Positions 26,326-34,653 of a stretch of DNA of 64,000 nucleotides are shown here, in pieces. The position numbers and the translations under genes are program-made. Position 1 is the first letter of the stretch. Each line of letters begins with the position of its first letter. The notes under the pieces were generated by a model that saw only the letters and a list, made by a program, of their open reading frames with translations, had not been told where the DNA came from and made no database searches. Source of the stretch: Pseudorhodoplanes sp049324435 (GTDB lineage Bacteria > Pseudomonadota > Alphaproteobacteria > Rhizobiales > Xanthobacteraceae); NCBI GenBank assembly GCA_049324435.1, contig JBMOOQ010000009.1, forward strand, positions 33,210 to 97,209. The letters run 5' to 3'.

Positions 26326-26623
26326 TGCAAGAATTCCCGTGGGTGTTGTTCTTATCCGGCTGGCCCGAGGCGGCTGACTTGGCGTCCGGTGCCTACAGGC
26401 AGCAGCACGCTCGATAATCCCGGCTTTAGCGCACGGCCTTGGCAGAGCGGTTTACCGCATCGCCGCCGGGACGCAACATGTTGCCGGCGGCAACGATCGC
26501 CGCCGGGATTGCGTTTCGGGTAGAATGGTTCCAGACAAGGACGCCGGCCACAGGGTGAACGGAACCGAGCGCGAAGGCCGAAAAGTCCGCGGCCATGCAG
26601 GGACGTGAGGCGGCCGTTCCGGT
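26326..26623. other. Intergenic region without a convincing gene
   Basis: About 300 bases between two minus-strand genes. One GC-rich inverted repeat, GCCGCCGG...CCGGCGGC near 26460-26490, could form a hairpin. A long minus-strand frame crossing it is a shadow with Arg-rich composition. It must hold the promoter of the siderophore-interacting protein gene's downstream neighbour or a transcript end; I see no clear box. Confidence 0.4.
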
Positions 26624-27748
26624 CTAACCCCACAATTGCTTGCTGGCGATCCTCGCGCCTTCGGCGAGGCTCTCGAACTTGGCCCACATCACCTGCGGAT
26701 GCACGCGCTGCGTCGTCTCGCCTTGCGCGAAGCCGCAATCGGTGCCGGCGATCAGATTCTCCTTGCCGATCGCGCCGGCGAAATTGACGATGCGCTCGGC
26801 GACAAGCTCGGGGTGCTCCACGGTGGTGGTGTGATGGGTGATGACGCCTGGAATCAAGATTTTGCCGTCCGGCAGCTTCTTGGTCTTCCACAGCTTCCAT
26901 TCGTGCTCGTGGCGCACATTCGCGGCCTCGATCGAATAGGCACCCGCCTTCACGTTCAGCATCAGGTCAACGATGTCGGACAGCTTCGCATCGGCGACGT
27001 GCGGCACGTGCCAGCTGCCGAAGCAGATGTGATAGCGGATGCGGTCCTCGGGAATACCTTCCAGCGCCTTGTTCAGCGCGGCGACTCGCAGCTCGGCCCA
27101 TGCGTAATATTTCTTTGGGTCGTCCTGCGACAGATGGTCGAACATGTTGGCAAGAACGGCATCGTCGACCTGCAGCACGAAGCCTGCGTTGATGATTTCG
27201 AGATATTCCTCACGCAGTGCATTGGCGATTGCGAACACATAATCTTCTTCTTTCTTGTAATATTCGTTCTCGGCGTCATAGCCGACGCTCGCCGGCGCGA
27301 CGGCTGTGAAGAAGACGTCATCGACCCTGGTTTTCTCAAGCGCGGTCTTCAGGGCGGCGATATTGCTGCGGATCGCCTCCTGACCGGCATAGGTGATCGG
27401 ACCGACACAGGCATGCCCCGGCGAGCCGGTGACGGCGCGCGGGAAATGTTCCTTCATGAACTCGCTGAAACGGAATCGGTCGCGCCCGACCCATACCGCC
27501 TCATACATCTTGTTCGGGCGGTGCTCGAAGCCGGTCAGCCGTTCGAGGATGTAATTGGCCCAGCCGGACTTCCCATATTCGCCGTCATTGACGATGTCGA
27601 TGCCGGCCTTGGCTTGACGCGCAACGATGTCCGTCACTTCCGCTTCCAGCTTCTTCTGGTCGCGGTTCCTGACCGCTTCGATCGCGGCTTGCGATCGTAC
27701 GAGGCTGCCGACATGCGTTGTCAGGATGCGGTTTTCGCTACGCTTCAT
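26624..27748 (-). CDS. MetE C-terminal-like, cobalamin-independent methyltransferase family
   Basis: A 374-residue protein of the zinc-dependent methionine-synthase-II barrel family. It begins ILTTHVGSLVR, then has DIVNDGEYGKSGWANYI and, for zinc, the histidine/cysteine in YHICFGSWH and the cysteine in GTDCGFAQG. It lacks the N-terminal half of full MetE (about 750 residues). Relatives include methyltransferases and epoxyalkane:CoM transferase-like enzymes in catabolic clusters. Its place behind a GntR regulator and TRAP binding protein suggests a catabolic job, not methionine synthesis (inference). Confidence 0.85.
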   Translation of the reverse strand: MKRSENRILTTHVGSLVRSQAAIEAVRNRDQKKLEAEVTDIVARQAKAGIDIVNDGEYGKSGWANYILERLTGFEHRPNKMYEAVWVGRDRFRFSEFMKEHFPRAVTGSPGHACVGPITYAGQEAIRSNIAALKTALEKTRVDDVFFTAVAPASVGYDAENEYYKKEEDYVFAIANALREEYLEIINAGFVLQVDDAVLANMFDHLSQDDPKKYYAWAELRVAALNKALEGIPEDRIRYHICFGSWHVPHVADAKLSDIVDLMLNVKAGAYSIEAANVRHEHEWKLWKTKKLPDGKILIPGVITHHTTTVEHPELVAERIVNFAGAIGKENLIAGTDCGFAQGETTQRVHPQVMWAKFESLAEGARIASKQLWG

Positions 27749-27790
27749 TGATCTGCCCGTTGAGGTGTCTTTGACGCAGGGTCGTATAGA

Positions 27791-27824
27791 GAAAATGAGG
27801 CGCGGCCAGACCGCCGCGCCTCAT
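27791..27824 (-). terminator. Terminator between the TRAP binding-protein and MetE-like genes
   Basis: ATGAGGCGCGG (27795-27805) and its complement (27814-27824) form a perfect 11-bp stem with an eight-base loop. Read on the minus strand the stem is followed by TTTTC. It lies 15 bases after the dctP stop and 43 before the MetE-like start, so it may reduce read-through into the last gene. Confidence 0.7.
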
Positions 27825-27838
27825 GCTATTGTCGGCGT

Positions 27839-28864
27839 TCAGTAAGCCGAATTGCGCTTCTTGACGATCGCTTTCAGGTCGTCGAGCACCGCCTTCGGAT
27901 CCTGGCCGGTTTTCTTCACGTCGGCTTCCCAGTTGGCGACGATCGGCTCGGCCGATTTCTTCCAGGCCGCAAGCTGGTCGGCGGTGAGCGGATAGATATC
28001 CTGTCCGTCCTGCGCCTTCACCTTGGCCTTGCCACTGGACTCATAGTCCGCCCACGGCGTTGCGATCTTCAGCGCCCAGTCGCTCGAGCAATGGTCGTCC
28101 ATCACCTTCTTTTGCGCAGGCGACAGCTTGGCATAAGTAGCCGGGTTCAGCACCCATACCTGCTCGGAAACGTAGATCGGAACGTCGATGTGATATTTCG
28201 TCACCTTGTCGATTCCGAACAGGCCGAGCGAGCCCCAGGGCGATCCCGCGCCTTCGGCGACGCCCTTTTCGAGCACGTCGCGGATTTCCGGTGCGGAAGC
28301 CTGCACGTTGCTTGCGCCGAGCGAGCGCATCCAGTTTGCGATCACGGCATTCGGCGGACGGAACTTCATGCCGTTCATGTCGGCTGGGACCTGCACCTTC
28401 TTCTTGGTGAAGTGGAAGGTGCCGGGATCGTGCGCGAACATCAGGCAGAACTTGACGTCCTTCATCTCCTTGGCGGCGTATTTGCGATACCATTCGTCCA
28501 TGGCCGCGCTGCCTTGCTTCGAGTTGTTGAAGATGAAGGGCAGTTCGACCGCGGCGACGATCGGGAAGCGGCCGGGTTCGTAGCCCGGATTGACGTGCGA
28601 GATGTCGACGATGCCGTCGCGGGCCATGTTGTAGTGGTCGAACGCCTTGCCAAGCTGCTGCGACGGATAGATCGTAACTTTGATGGTGCCGTTCGATGCC
28701 TTGTTGATCGATTCGGCCCAGCTGACGGCGGCCGCGTGCATCGGATGCTGCGGAGGCACCCAGTGCGAGAATCTAAGCTCGACCGGCTTGTCCTGAGCCG
28801 CGGCCGGCGCGACCGCCAATCCGAGCGCCGACAGCGCTGTCAAACACTTTAGCACGCTTCTCAT
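27839..28864 (-). CDS. TRAP transporter substrate-binding protein, DctP family
   Basis: A 341-residue periplasmic binding protein. Signal peptide 1-23 (cleavage after AAAQ region). LRFSHWVPPQHPMHAAA opens the mature fold, with YPSQQLGKAFDHYNMARDG and MNGMKFRPPNAV, the usual TRAP-P motifs including the arginine that grips a substrate carboxylate. It binds an organic acid for sodium-driven import, but DctQ and DctM membrane genes are not in the window. GGAGG precedes the ATG. It follows the GntR gene by 46 bases. Confidence 0.92.
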   Translation of the reverse strand: MRSVLKCLTALSALGLAVAPAAAQDKPVELRFSHWVPPQHPMHAAAVSWAESINKASNGTIKVTIYPSQQLGKAFDHYNMARDGIVDISHVNPGYEPGRFPIVAAVELPFIFNNSKQGSAAMDEWYRKYAAKEMKDVKFCLMFAHDPGTFHFTKKKVQVPADMNGMKFRPPNAVIANWMRSLGASNVQASAPEIRDVLEKGVAEGAGSPWGSLGLFGIDKVTKYHIDVPIYVSEQVWVLNPATYAKLSPAQKKVMDDHCSSDWALKIATPWADYESSGKAKVKAQDGQDIYPLTADQLAAWKKSAEPIVANWEADVKKTGQDPKAVLDDLKAIVKKRNSAY

Positions 28865-28910
28865 ATTGGCATTCCTCCTGCGTTGTTTTCTTTAAAAGGC
28901 GAGAACGAAC

Positions 28911-29657
28911 TCATACTGCAACTTTGGTTTTGAAACTGATCAGCGACGAACCTGGAACCAGATCGCGGGTCTGATGACTGCGCAACGCGAGTTCGAGATT
29001 GCGCCGCGCGAGTCGTGCGTGTTCGCGCATAAGGAACTCGGCGCGTTCGCCTTCGCCGTCTTCGATCGCACGCGCGACGCAGCGGTGATGATCCTGCGCC
29101 ACCGTGAACAGGACGCGAGTCTCCGGCAGGCTCGCCTGAACGTTGACGAAGGCCGATGCCGAAGCGAAGGGCAGGGACACCGCGCGCGCGATCTGCCGCG
29201 ACAGCACGGCGCTGTCGGCAAGGCCGATCACGATCTGATGGAAACGTTCGTTAAGTTCGACATAGTGCGAGAAATTGTCGGTCGAAACGCCGCGGCCGAG
29301 CACCAGATCGTCGAGTAAGGTCAGGCAGTCTTTCAGCGGCACAAAATCCGCCGGGGCAAGGCGGCGTTCCGCCGCGAGCCGTGCGGCAAGGCCTTCGAGC
29401 GTTCCGCGAATCTCGATCGCGGCGTGGATGTCGCGCTCTCCGAAGGCGGTGACCGCATAGCCCCCGGTCGGGATCGGATGCGTCAGCCCCTCCTGCTCAA
29501 GGCGCATCATCGCGGTGCGGATCGGGGTCCGCGAGACGCCGAGGCGCTCGACCAATGCGAGCTCGGACAGCCGCTCGCCAGGCTTTACGTCGCCGTTCAG
29601 AATAAGCTCGCGCAGCTTCAGCAGCGCGGTCACATTTTGCGGGGAAGGCGCGTCCAT
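28911..29657 (-). CDS. GntR-family regulator, FCD (FadR-type) ligand domain
   Basis: A 248-residue regulator. Winged helix-turn-helix at about 15-75 (LRELILNGDVKPGERLSELALVERLGVSRTPIRTAMMRLEQEG) and an all-helical FCD domain after it with EIRGTLEGLAARLAAERR and the metal-binding histidines typical of FCD (NERFHQIV, EHARLARR). It likely senses an organic acid and represses its own operon with the TRAP and MetE-like genes. ATG 29657 is chosen; upstream in-frame codons lack coding character. Confidence 0.88.
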   Translation of the reverse strand: MDAPSPQNVTALLKLRELILNGDVKPGERLSELALVERLGVSRTPIRTAMMRLEQEGLTHPIPTGGYAVTAFGERDIHAAIEIRGTLEGLAARLAAERRLAPADFVPLKDCLTLLDDLVLGRGVSTDNFSHYVELNERFHQIVIGLADSAVLSRQIARAVSLPFASASAFVNVQASLPETRVLFTVAQDHHRCVARAIEDGEGERAEFLMREHARLARRNLELALRSHQTRDLVPGSSLISFKTKVAV

Positions 29658-29692
29658 TGCATTGGTTTTTCGGCGTTTCCTGACCCGCAGGC

Positions 29693-29776
29693 TGTATACA
29701 ATGCCGGGCGATGTCAACCGGCAAACATAGTCAAATCCGCATTCGCCGGACGCGCGAGCCGCCGCGATTGTATGCA
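29693..29776. promoter_or_regulatory. Two candidate GntR operators
   Basis: TGTATACA (29693-29700), a perfect eight-base palindrome, lies 36 bases upstream of the gntR start. A near copy TGTATGCA occurs at 29769-29776. FCD-type GntR proteins often bind TNGTNNNACNA-like palindromes, so these fit autoregulation. The inference rests on position and symmetry only. Confidence 0.4.
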
Positions 29777-29984
29777 TGCCCACCTTCGCGCAGCGGTGAG
29801 GACTTGGGCGGCTAAGCCAGAGCGGCATCCGGTTTGGGCTCTTTCAGGTGCCGATGTCTTCAGGTGCCCCATGTCTTTAGGCGGCTCATGTCGGCCGCCC
29901 GCGGCGTTGTCCACACAGTCGGGATTGCGCTGTTCGGTATGGCAGGGTCAGCGTGATAGACCGGCGGCCAGGGAGCGCATCTCT

Positions 29985-30338
29985 ATGACCGTCACGATTT
30001 ATGGCATCAAGAACTGCGATACGATGAAAAAGGCGCGGGCCTGGCTGGACAAGGCCGGCATCGACTACACCTTCCACGATTACAAGACCGCGGGGATCGA
30101 CAAGGCGCATCTCGAACGCTGGAGCAAAGCGGTAGGATGGGAGACGCTGCTCAACCGCGCGGGAACGACCTTTCGCAAACTCCCCGACCGGGACAAGGAA
30201 GGACTGACAGCGGCAAGGGCAATCAAGCTGATGATCGAGCAGCCGTCGATGATCAAGCGCCCGGTACTGGACACAGGCAGACGACTGCTCGTCGGCTTCA
30301 AGCCGGAAGACTACAAGGCGGCATTCGGGAAGACGTAG
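29985..30338 (+). CDS. ArsC/Spx-like thioredoxin-fold reductase (YffB type)
   Basis: A 117-residue protein of the arsenate-reductase-like family: TIYGIKNCDTMKKARAWLDKAGI at the N-terminus with the single redox cysteine, FHDYKTAGID, and the cis-proline/arginine region PSMIKRPVLDTG, then LVGFKPEDY. YffB relatives are glutathione-dependent thiol reductases, and arsenate activity is not assured. Its last 41 bases overlap the 3' end of the convergent YdjM-like gene. Confidence 0.87.
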   Translation: MTVTIYGIKNCDTMKKARAWLDKAGIDYTFHDYKTAGIDKAHLERWSKAVGWETLLNRAGTTFRKLPDRDKEGLTAARAIKLMIEQPSMIKRPVLDTGRRLLVGFKPEDYKAAFGKT

Positions 30339-31362
30339 CCGCATTTGACGATCGCTGTTTCGGCGGCGGCGTATCCTCATCCCGCATGCGCCGCCACAGC
30401 CACGACAGGCCGGACCGTACATCGTGCTGCTCGCGGAAGCGAATCGGCGGAACGGCAGCGACGATCGGGCTTTGCCGCTGACCGACGACGAAGTTAAAGC
30501 TGTAATAGGGCTCCTGGCCCATGCGCAGATCGGAGACGATGATCTTGCCGTCGCGCTCGCTCAGCTTGAACAGCCCCTGTGTGAACCACGCCACGCGGGC
30601 GACCGCGGGATAGTCCCGCACCGCCTCGTACAGCGCATCGCCGCGTGGATAGACATCGAAAGCGATCCGCTTCCCGCGATCGAACAGCGAGCGGAAGCCT
30701 TCGAGATAGCCGTCCGGTGTCACCGCGACCACCCGCCACAGCACGGTATTGAACGGTGTCGGCGTCACCAGCAGGCGCTCGACGGTTCGGCCCTCCGCCC
30801 TGAGCGAGGCCTCCGCGATCGCTTTCACCTGCGCCTGTGCGAACACACTCCAGCCGATATAGAGCGTGCTGACGACGAGCCCGGCGAGGTTCCAGCGAAA
30901 GCCGCGCGTGTCGCGCAGGATCAGCGCCGCCGCGATGCCGACCAGCAGCGGTAAGGTGTAAAGCGGATCGATGATGAAGATGCTTCCGATCGCATAGGGA
31001 AAATCGGTGAAGGGCCGCAGGATCTGCGTGCCATAAACGGTGAACCAGTCGAGGATCGGATGGGTGACGAGCGCCAGCCAGACGGCGAGCCACCAGCGCA
31101 TGAAATTGTCGCGCTCGCGCGCGGCAAGTACGGCGACGAAAGCGACGAGCGGCGAGGCGAGCGTCAGCCAGAACAGCGCATGGCTGTTGGCCCGGTGCAG
31201 GGTGACATTGGAGACCGGATCGCCGTGGTCGTAGAAGGCGTCGAGATCGGGCAGGGTGGCGGCCAGACCGCCGATCAGCACGGCCTTCCAGGGTCTGGTG
31301 CGCCGGTGCATCACCGCGACGCCGATCGCCGCGCCCAGTGCGAATTGAGACAGTGAGTCCAT
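30298..31362 (-). CDS. YdjM-family membrane-bound metal-dependent hydrolase
   Basis: A 354-residue membrane protein. MDSLSQFALGAAIG starts it, followed by the metal-ligand-like motifs LPDLDAFYDHGDPV, HRANSHALFW and ALVTHPILDWFTVYGTQIL, which define the YdjM/LexA-regulated hydrolase family. There are about five hydrophobic segments in the first 190 residues and a soluble C-terminal region. The C-terminal 14 codons lie on the opposite strand of the ArsC-like gene. Biochemical role unknown. Confidence 0.85.
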   Translation of the reverse strand: MDSLSQFALGAAIGVAVMHRRTRPWKAVLIGGLAATLPDLDAFYDHGDPVSNVTLHRANSHALFWLTLASPLVAFVAVLAARERDNFMRWWLAVWLALVTHPILDWFTVYGTQILRPFTDFPYAIGSIFIIDPLYTLPLLVGIAAALILRDTRGFRWNLAGLVVSTLYIGWSVFAQAQVKAIAEASLRAEGRTVERLLVTPTPFNTVLWRVVAVTPDGYLEGFRSLFDRGKRIAFDVYPRGDALYEAVRDYPAVARVAWFTQGLFKLSERDGKIIVSDLRMGQEPYYSFNFVVGQRQSPIVAAVPPIRFREQHDVRSGLSWLWRRMRDEDTPPPKQRSSNAATSSRMPPCSLPA

Positions 31363-31368
31363 AGAAAC

Positions 31369-31920
31369 TCAGCGGCGCTGGAACAGCTCGTAGCGAACCG
31401 GATTGTCCGGGCAGCTGGCGAAGCCGCAGATCGCCAGGGTGGACAGGATATTGGCAGCGGTCAGGCCGATCGCAAGCAGGATGCCGGCGCGCGCTGCGGC
31501 TGTTGGCCGCGGCTCAGGGGTGGTGCGCTCGAACTGACTGTCCAGAAGCAGCATCAAAGCGAGCAGCAGCAGCGCCGCCACGAACAAAATGAACGCCCAT
31601 GTATAATAATGATAGCCGAAAACGGCGCTGCCATAACCTGGATCGCCCGGCAGGATGTGCAGCAGGATTTGCCGGATCGAGACTGCGGCGCCGGCCAGCG
31701 CCGCCAGCATTGAAAGCGCATAGTGGGAAGGTCTCGGTCCAAAGCGCAGATTGAGGATCGGCCCTATGGCCAGCGCGCATATCAAGGCCCGCTGCAGAAG
31801 GCAGAGCGGGCAGGGCAGTTCATTGCGGGCGAATTGCATCGCAAAGGCGGCGGCCAATACCGCGCTCAGCGCATAGAGCGAAAGCGTGTTGAGGGTCCGG
31901 GCCAGCGATCTTGCGTACAT
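31369..31920 (-). CDS. dsbB: Disulfide bond formation protein DsbB-like, variant cysteine layout
   Basis: A 183-residue inner-membrane protein that would pass electrons from DsbA to quinone. LPCPLCLLQRA carries the quinone-proximal CxxC (Cys37, Cys40). The second periplasmic loop (about 90-106, ILPGDPGYGSAVFGYHYY) has no cysteine, unlike E. coli DsbB. A pair appears instead at the C-terminus (Cys165, Cys170, ICGFASCPDNP), after a fifth hydrophobic segment. It starts at ATG 31920, one base after the stop of the DUF5993-like gene. Confidence 0.85.
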   Translation of the reverse strand: MYARSLARTLNTLSLYALSAVLAAAFAMQFARNELPCPLCLLQRALICALAIGPILNLRFGPRPSHYALSMLAALAGAAVSIRQILLHILPGDPGYGSAVFGYHYYTWAFILFVAALLLLALMLLLDSQFERTTPEPRPTAAARAGILLAIGLTAANILSTLAICGFASCPDNPVRYELFQRR

Positions 31921-31921
31921 T

Positions 31922-32080
31922 TCAGAACGACAATGTGAGCGGATCGGTTATGTGGTGCACGAACAGCGCCATGGTCAGCAGCAGCGCGACGGCGAAACCG
32001 GCCATCGCGAGGCGCCGGGGCGCCGACCATGCGGCGGTCAGAACCGCGGTCCAGATCAGAAACAGCAGCGTGAAGATCAT
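31922..32080 (-). CDS. DUF5993-like small membrane protein
   Basis: A 52-residue protein from ATG 32080 to TGA at 31922. It has two hydrophobic segments, MIFTLLFLIWTAVLTAAW and AMAGFAVALLLTMALFV, split by APRRL, and ends HHITDPLTLSF. The HH-x-TDPL-LSF ending and the position directly before dsbB match the small DUF5993 proteins as I recall them. It may assist the DsbB variant. It is too short for most gene finders. Confidence 0.75.
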   Translation of the reverse strand: MIFTLLFLIWTAVLTAAWSAPRRLAMAGFAVALLLTMALFVHHITDPLTLSF

Positions 32081-32199
32081 CGCAGGACGCCCGATATTTC
32101 CGACGTGCCAGAACCGTCACTGGCAAGGCGCCAGCGGTGATAGTGCGGGGCCGCTTTCCCCGAAAGGAAGGCGCACGGGAGCCATGGATTCGCCTCGCC

Positions 32200-33162
32200 T
32201 CAATTGATTTTTACATTGCCGGCCTTGATGATTGGCGACCATCGGCTGATCTCGTTATCGATCACCGCGCGGAATTCGGCCGGACTGTTGCCGACCGGCT
32301 CCATATATTGTGTGGCGAGCTTGTCGCGCACTGCGCGCGTGCGCAGCGCCTCTACCACGTCCTTGTTGATCGCGGCGACGAGGGCGGGCGGGGTGCCGCC
32401 CGGCGCGATCAGGCCCATCCAGGTATCGGCTTCGACATCCACGCCGGATTCCTTCAGCGTCGGAATATTGGCGAGAAACGGCGAGCGCTTCGGCAGCGAC
32501 ACCGCAAGGACGGTGACCTTGCCGACATCGGAATGCGGCGTGACGGAGATCGCCGGCAGCACCGCCATGTGCACGTCGCCGCGCATCAGGGCCGTCATCG
32601 CGGCGGGCGAGGACGGGTAGGGGACATGCACCATCTGTGCGCCGCTCTTCTGCGCGATTGCCTCCATGGTCAGATGCGACAGCGAGCCGTTGCCGATCGA
32701 GCCGAAATTGTACTTGCCGGGCTCCTTCTTCAGCAGCGCGATCAGGTCCGCCACCGTCTTGACGCCGAGATCGGGATGCACGGCGAGCGCGCTCGGCATG
32801 GTGACGAGCTGTGTAACGGGTGCGATGTCCTTCTGCGGGTCATAAGGCAGTTTGGCGAACAGGAGCGTATTGATCGCGAGCGGCCCGCCGATCGATACCC
32901 CGATGGTCGAGCCGTCGGGCGCGGCCTTGGCGACCGCGTCGGTGCCGGTATTGCCGCTCGCGCCGGTCTTGTTCTCGATCACGAAGGCGGAGTTCGGATA
33001 TTTTGCCTACAACTGCTCGCCGATCAGCCGCGCGACGATATCGGGGGTGGAACCCGGGCCGAACGGCACGATGATGCGGACGGTCTTGGGCGGCCAGTCC
33101 TGCGCCTGCGCGGGCGCCGCTGCGGCAAGCGCCGCGATGATCAATGCTGCGATCGTCCTCAT
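32200..33162 (-). pseudogene. Bug/TctC solute-binding protein gene interrupted by an amber codon
   Basis: The full frame from ATG 33162 to the stop at 32200 would encode 320 residues, the normal Bug/TctC length. Signal peptide residues 1-22 (ALIIAALAAAAPAQAQ) and VRIIVPFGPGSTPDIVARLIGEQL are intact. A TAG at 33007-33009 (codon 52) then interrupts it where relatives carry a residue such as glutamine; one C-to-T change would explain it. The remainder (KYPNSAFVIENKTGASG onward, PYDPQKDIAPVTQL, GSIGNGSLSHL) is undamaged. The ATG overlaps the FAD oxidoreductase stop. A recent mutation, a sequencing error or suppression are possible. Confidence 0.85.
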
Positions 33163-34511
33163 TGGTCCTTCCCCAGAAAGACGCCGTTGGCTTCGAGCGT
33201 CATTTGCAGAGTCTTTATATCAATGTCTGACGGCGGAACGCGATGTGCAAGGGCAAGATGAGCGCCCGCCGCCGCGGCCTCGCCCATCACGAAACAGGCC
33301 CCCGATACCCGTGCCGCCGATTGGCCTTCATGTGTCATCGAGGCGCAACGCCCTGCAACAAGAAGGTTGTTCACGCCCTCGGGAAGCAACATCCGGTAGG
33401 GAAGCTGATTATAGCCGCGGACATGCGGGATGTCCGGCCATTCCCAGACCACATCGCCTGCGACATGAGCTTCGATCGGCCATCCGTTGACGCCGATGGT
33501 GTCGTCAAAGTTCGCGCAGGACAGCACGTCCTCGCGGGTGAGACCGTAGGCCCCGCGAATGCGGCGGGTTTCGCGGATGCCGAGCTGAGGCGGAAGATCG
33601 ACGATATAGGACTTCTCGAATCCCGGCGCCTCGGCTTTGAGGAATTCAAAAAAAGCCAGCGCCTGTTTGCGGCCCTCGACCTCACCGCGGCTGAGTTGTT
33701 CGGCGTCGGTGCCGTCAAGGGCACGGCCATTCGCGGTTGCGAGCTGGGTCACGTTCACGCGCCACTCGATCGCGTGCTTTTGCGGCCGCACGATTGCGCC
33801 CTTGCGGGGAAACCGCATGCCGCGGGCCTCGGCCTGGCTCATCAGGACCGGGATGGTGCGCCAGGCTTCGCCGGCGGCCTGCGGATCGACGCCGTTCAGC
33901 CGGAACATCATGGTCGGAAACAGCATCCCCTGATCGCCGCCGATATCGAACGGCGCGCCGGCAAAGGCGGCGACATCCGCATCGCCCGAGCAATCGATGA
34001 AAATACCGGCGCGCACCGCGCGGCGGCCGGATTTCGTCTCGATCATCAGCGCGTCGATGCGCTCGCCGTCCATCACGACGCCGGCGGCATAAGCATGGAA
34101 GAGAATGCCTGCGCCGCGTGACGTCAGCAGGTCGTCGGCGGCGATTTTGTACGCCGCCGTGTCATAGGCCTGCGCCTTGGTCTTGCCGAAAATCAGATGC
34201 GGTTCGTTGAGCCCGCCGAGCGATGCGATGCGGCCGAGCAGGTCGTCGGCGACGCCATGCACGACCTGCCGGATGTCGCCATGGACATTGGCATGCAGGC
34301 CGCAGAAATTGGTGACCCCGGCCGCGGTCCCCATACCGCCGAGGAAGCCGTAGCGCTCGATCAGCAGGACATTCCGGCCAAACCCGGCGCCCGCCGCGGC
34401 CGCCGCGAGACCGGCCGGCCCGCCGCCGATCACCACGATATCGTATTCGCCGAAGACCGGAACGTCTCGCGCGGGCTCGACGATGCATCGGGTGTCAGGT
34501 GTTGCGGTCAT
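33159..34511 (-). CDS. FAD-dependent oxidoreductase
   Basis: A 450-residue flavoprotein. The Rossmann motif is YDIVVIGGGPAGLAAAAAGAG, followed by RYGFLGGMGTAAGV, and a second FAD contact is IFIDCSGDADVAAFAG, as in the FAD_oxidored family of periplasmic/cytosolic dehydrogenases. NNLLVAGRCASMTHEGQSAARVSG lies near the C-terminus. No signal peptide. The TGA overlaps the ATG of the TctC gene, so transport and oxidation of one carboxylate may have been linked. Substrate unknown. Confidence 0.88.
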   Translation of the reverse strand: MTATPDTRCIVEPARDVPVFGEYDIVVIGGGPAGLAAAAAGAGFGRNVLLIERYGFLGGMGTAAGVTNFCGLHANVHGDIRQVVHGVADDLLGRIASLGGLNEPHLIFGKTKAQAYDTAAYKIAADDLLTSRGAGILFHAYAAGVVMDGERIDALMIETKSGRRAVRAGIFIDCSGDADVAAFAGAPFDIGGDQGMLFPTMMFRLNGVDPQAAGEAWRTIPVLMSQAEARGMRFPRKGAIVRPQKHAIEWRVNVTQLATANGRALDGTDAEQLSRGEVEGRKQALAFFEFLKAEAPGFEKSYIVDLPPQLGIRETRRIRGAYGLTREDVLSCANFDDTIGVNGWPIEAHVAGDVVWEWPDIPHVRGYNQLPYRMLLPEGVNNLLVAGRCASMTHEGQSAARVSGACFVMGEAAAAGAHLALAHRVPPSDIDIKTLQMTLEANGVFLGKDQ

Positions 34512-34653
34512 ATGCAGGTCTCAGGTCTCGTCTCGCCGACGCATTATACAACTACACCGCACCCGGGCATGCGCCCGGGAGCAACGGAGCGGACTTGCCA
34601 GCGGCGCGCCGCTTGCCTTAACTGGAATCGCTCAAGACAGCACGGTGGATGTC

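Noticed and set aside
26352..26900. Minus-strand frame upstream and across the MetE-like 3' end
   Set aside because: Over half lies in the shadow of the MetE-like gene, and the rest is Arg/Gly-rich.
32200..32982. Start of the TctC gene at the internal ATG 32982
   Set aside because: That start removes the signal peptide and the first conserved motif, which are present in the same frame upstream of the TAG; a broken gene explains the data better.
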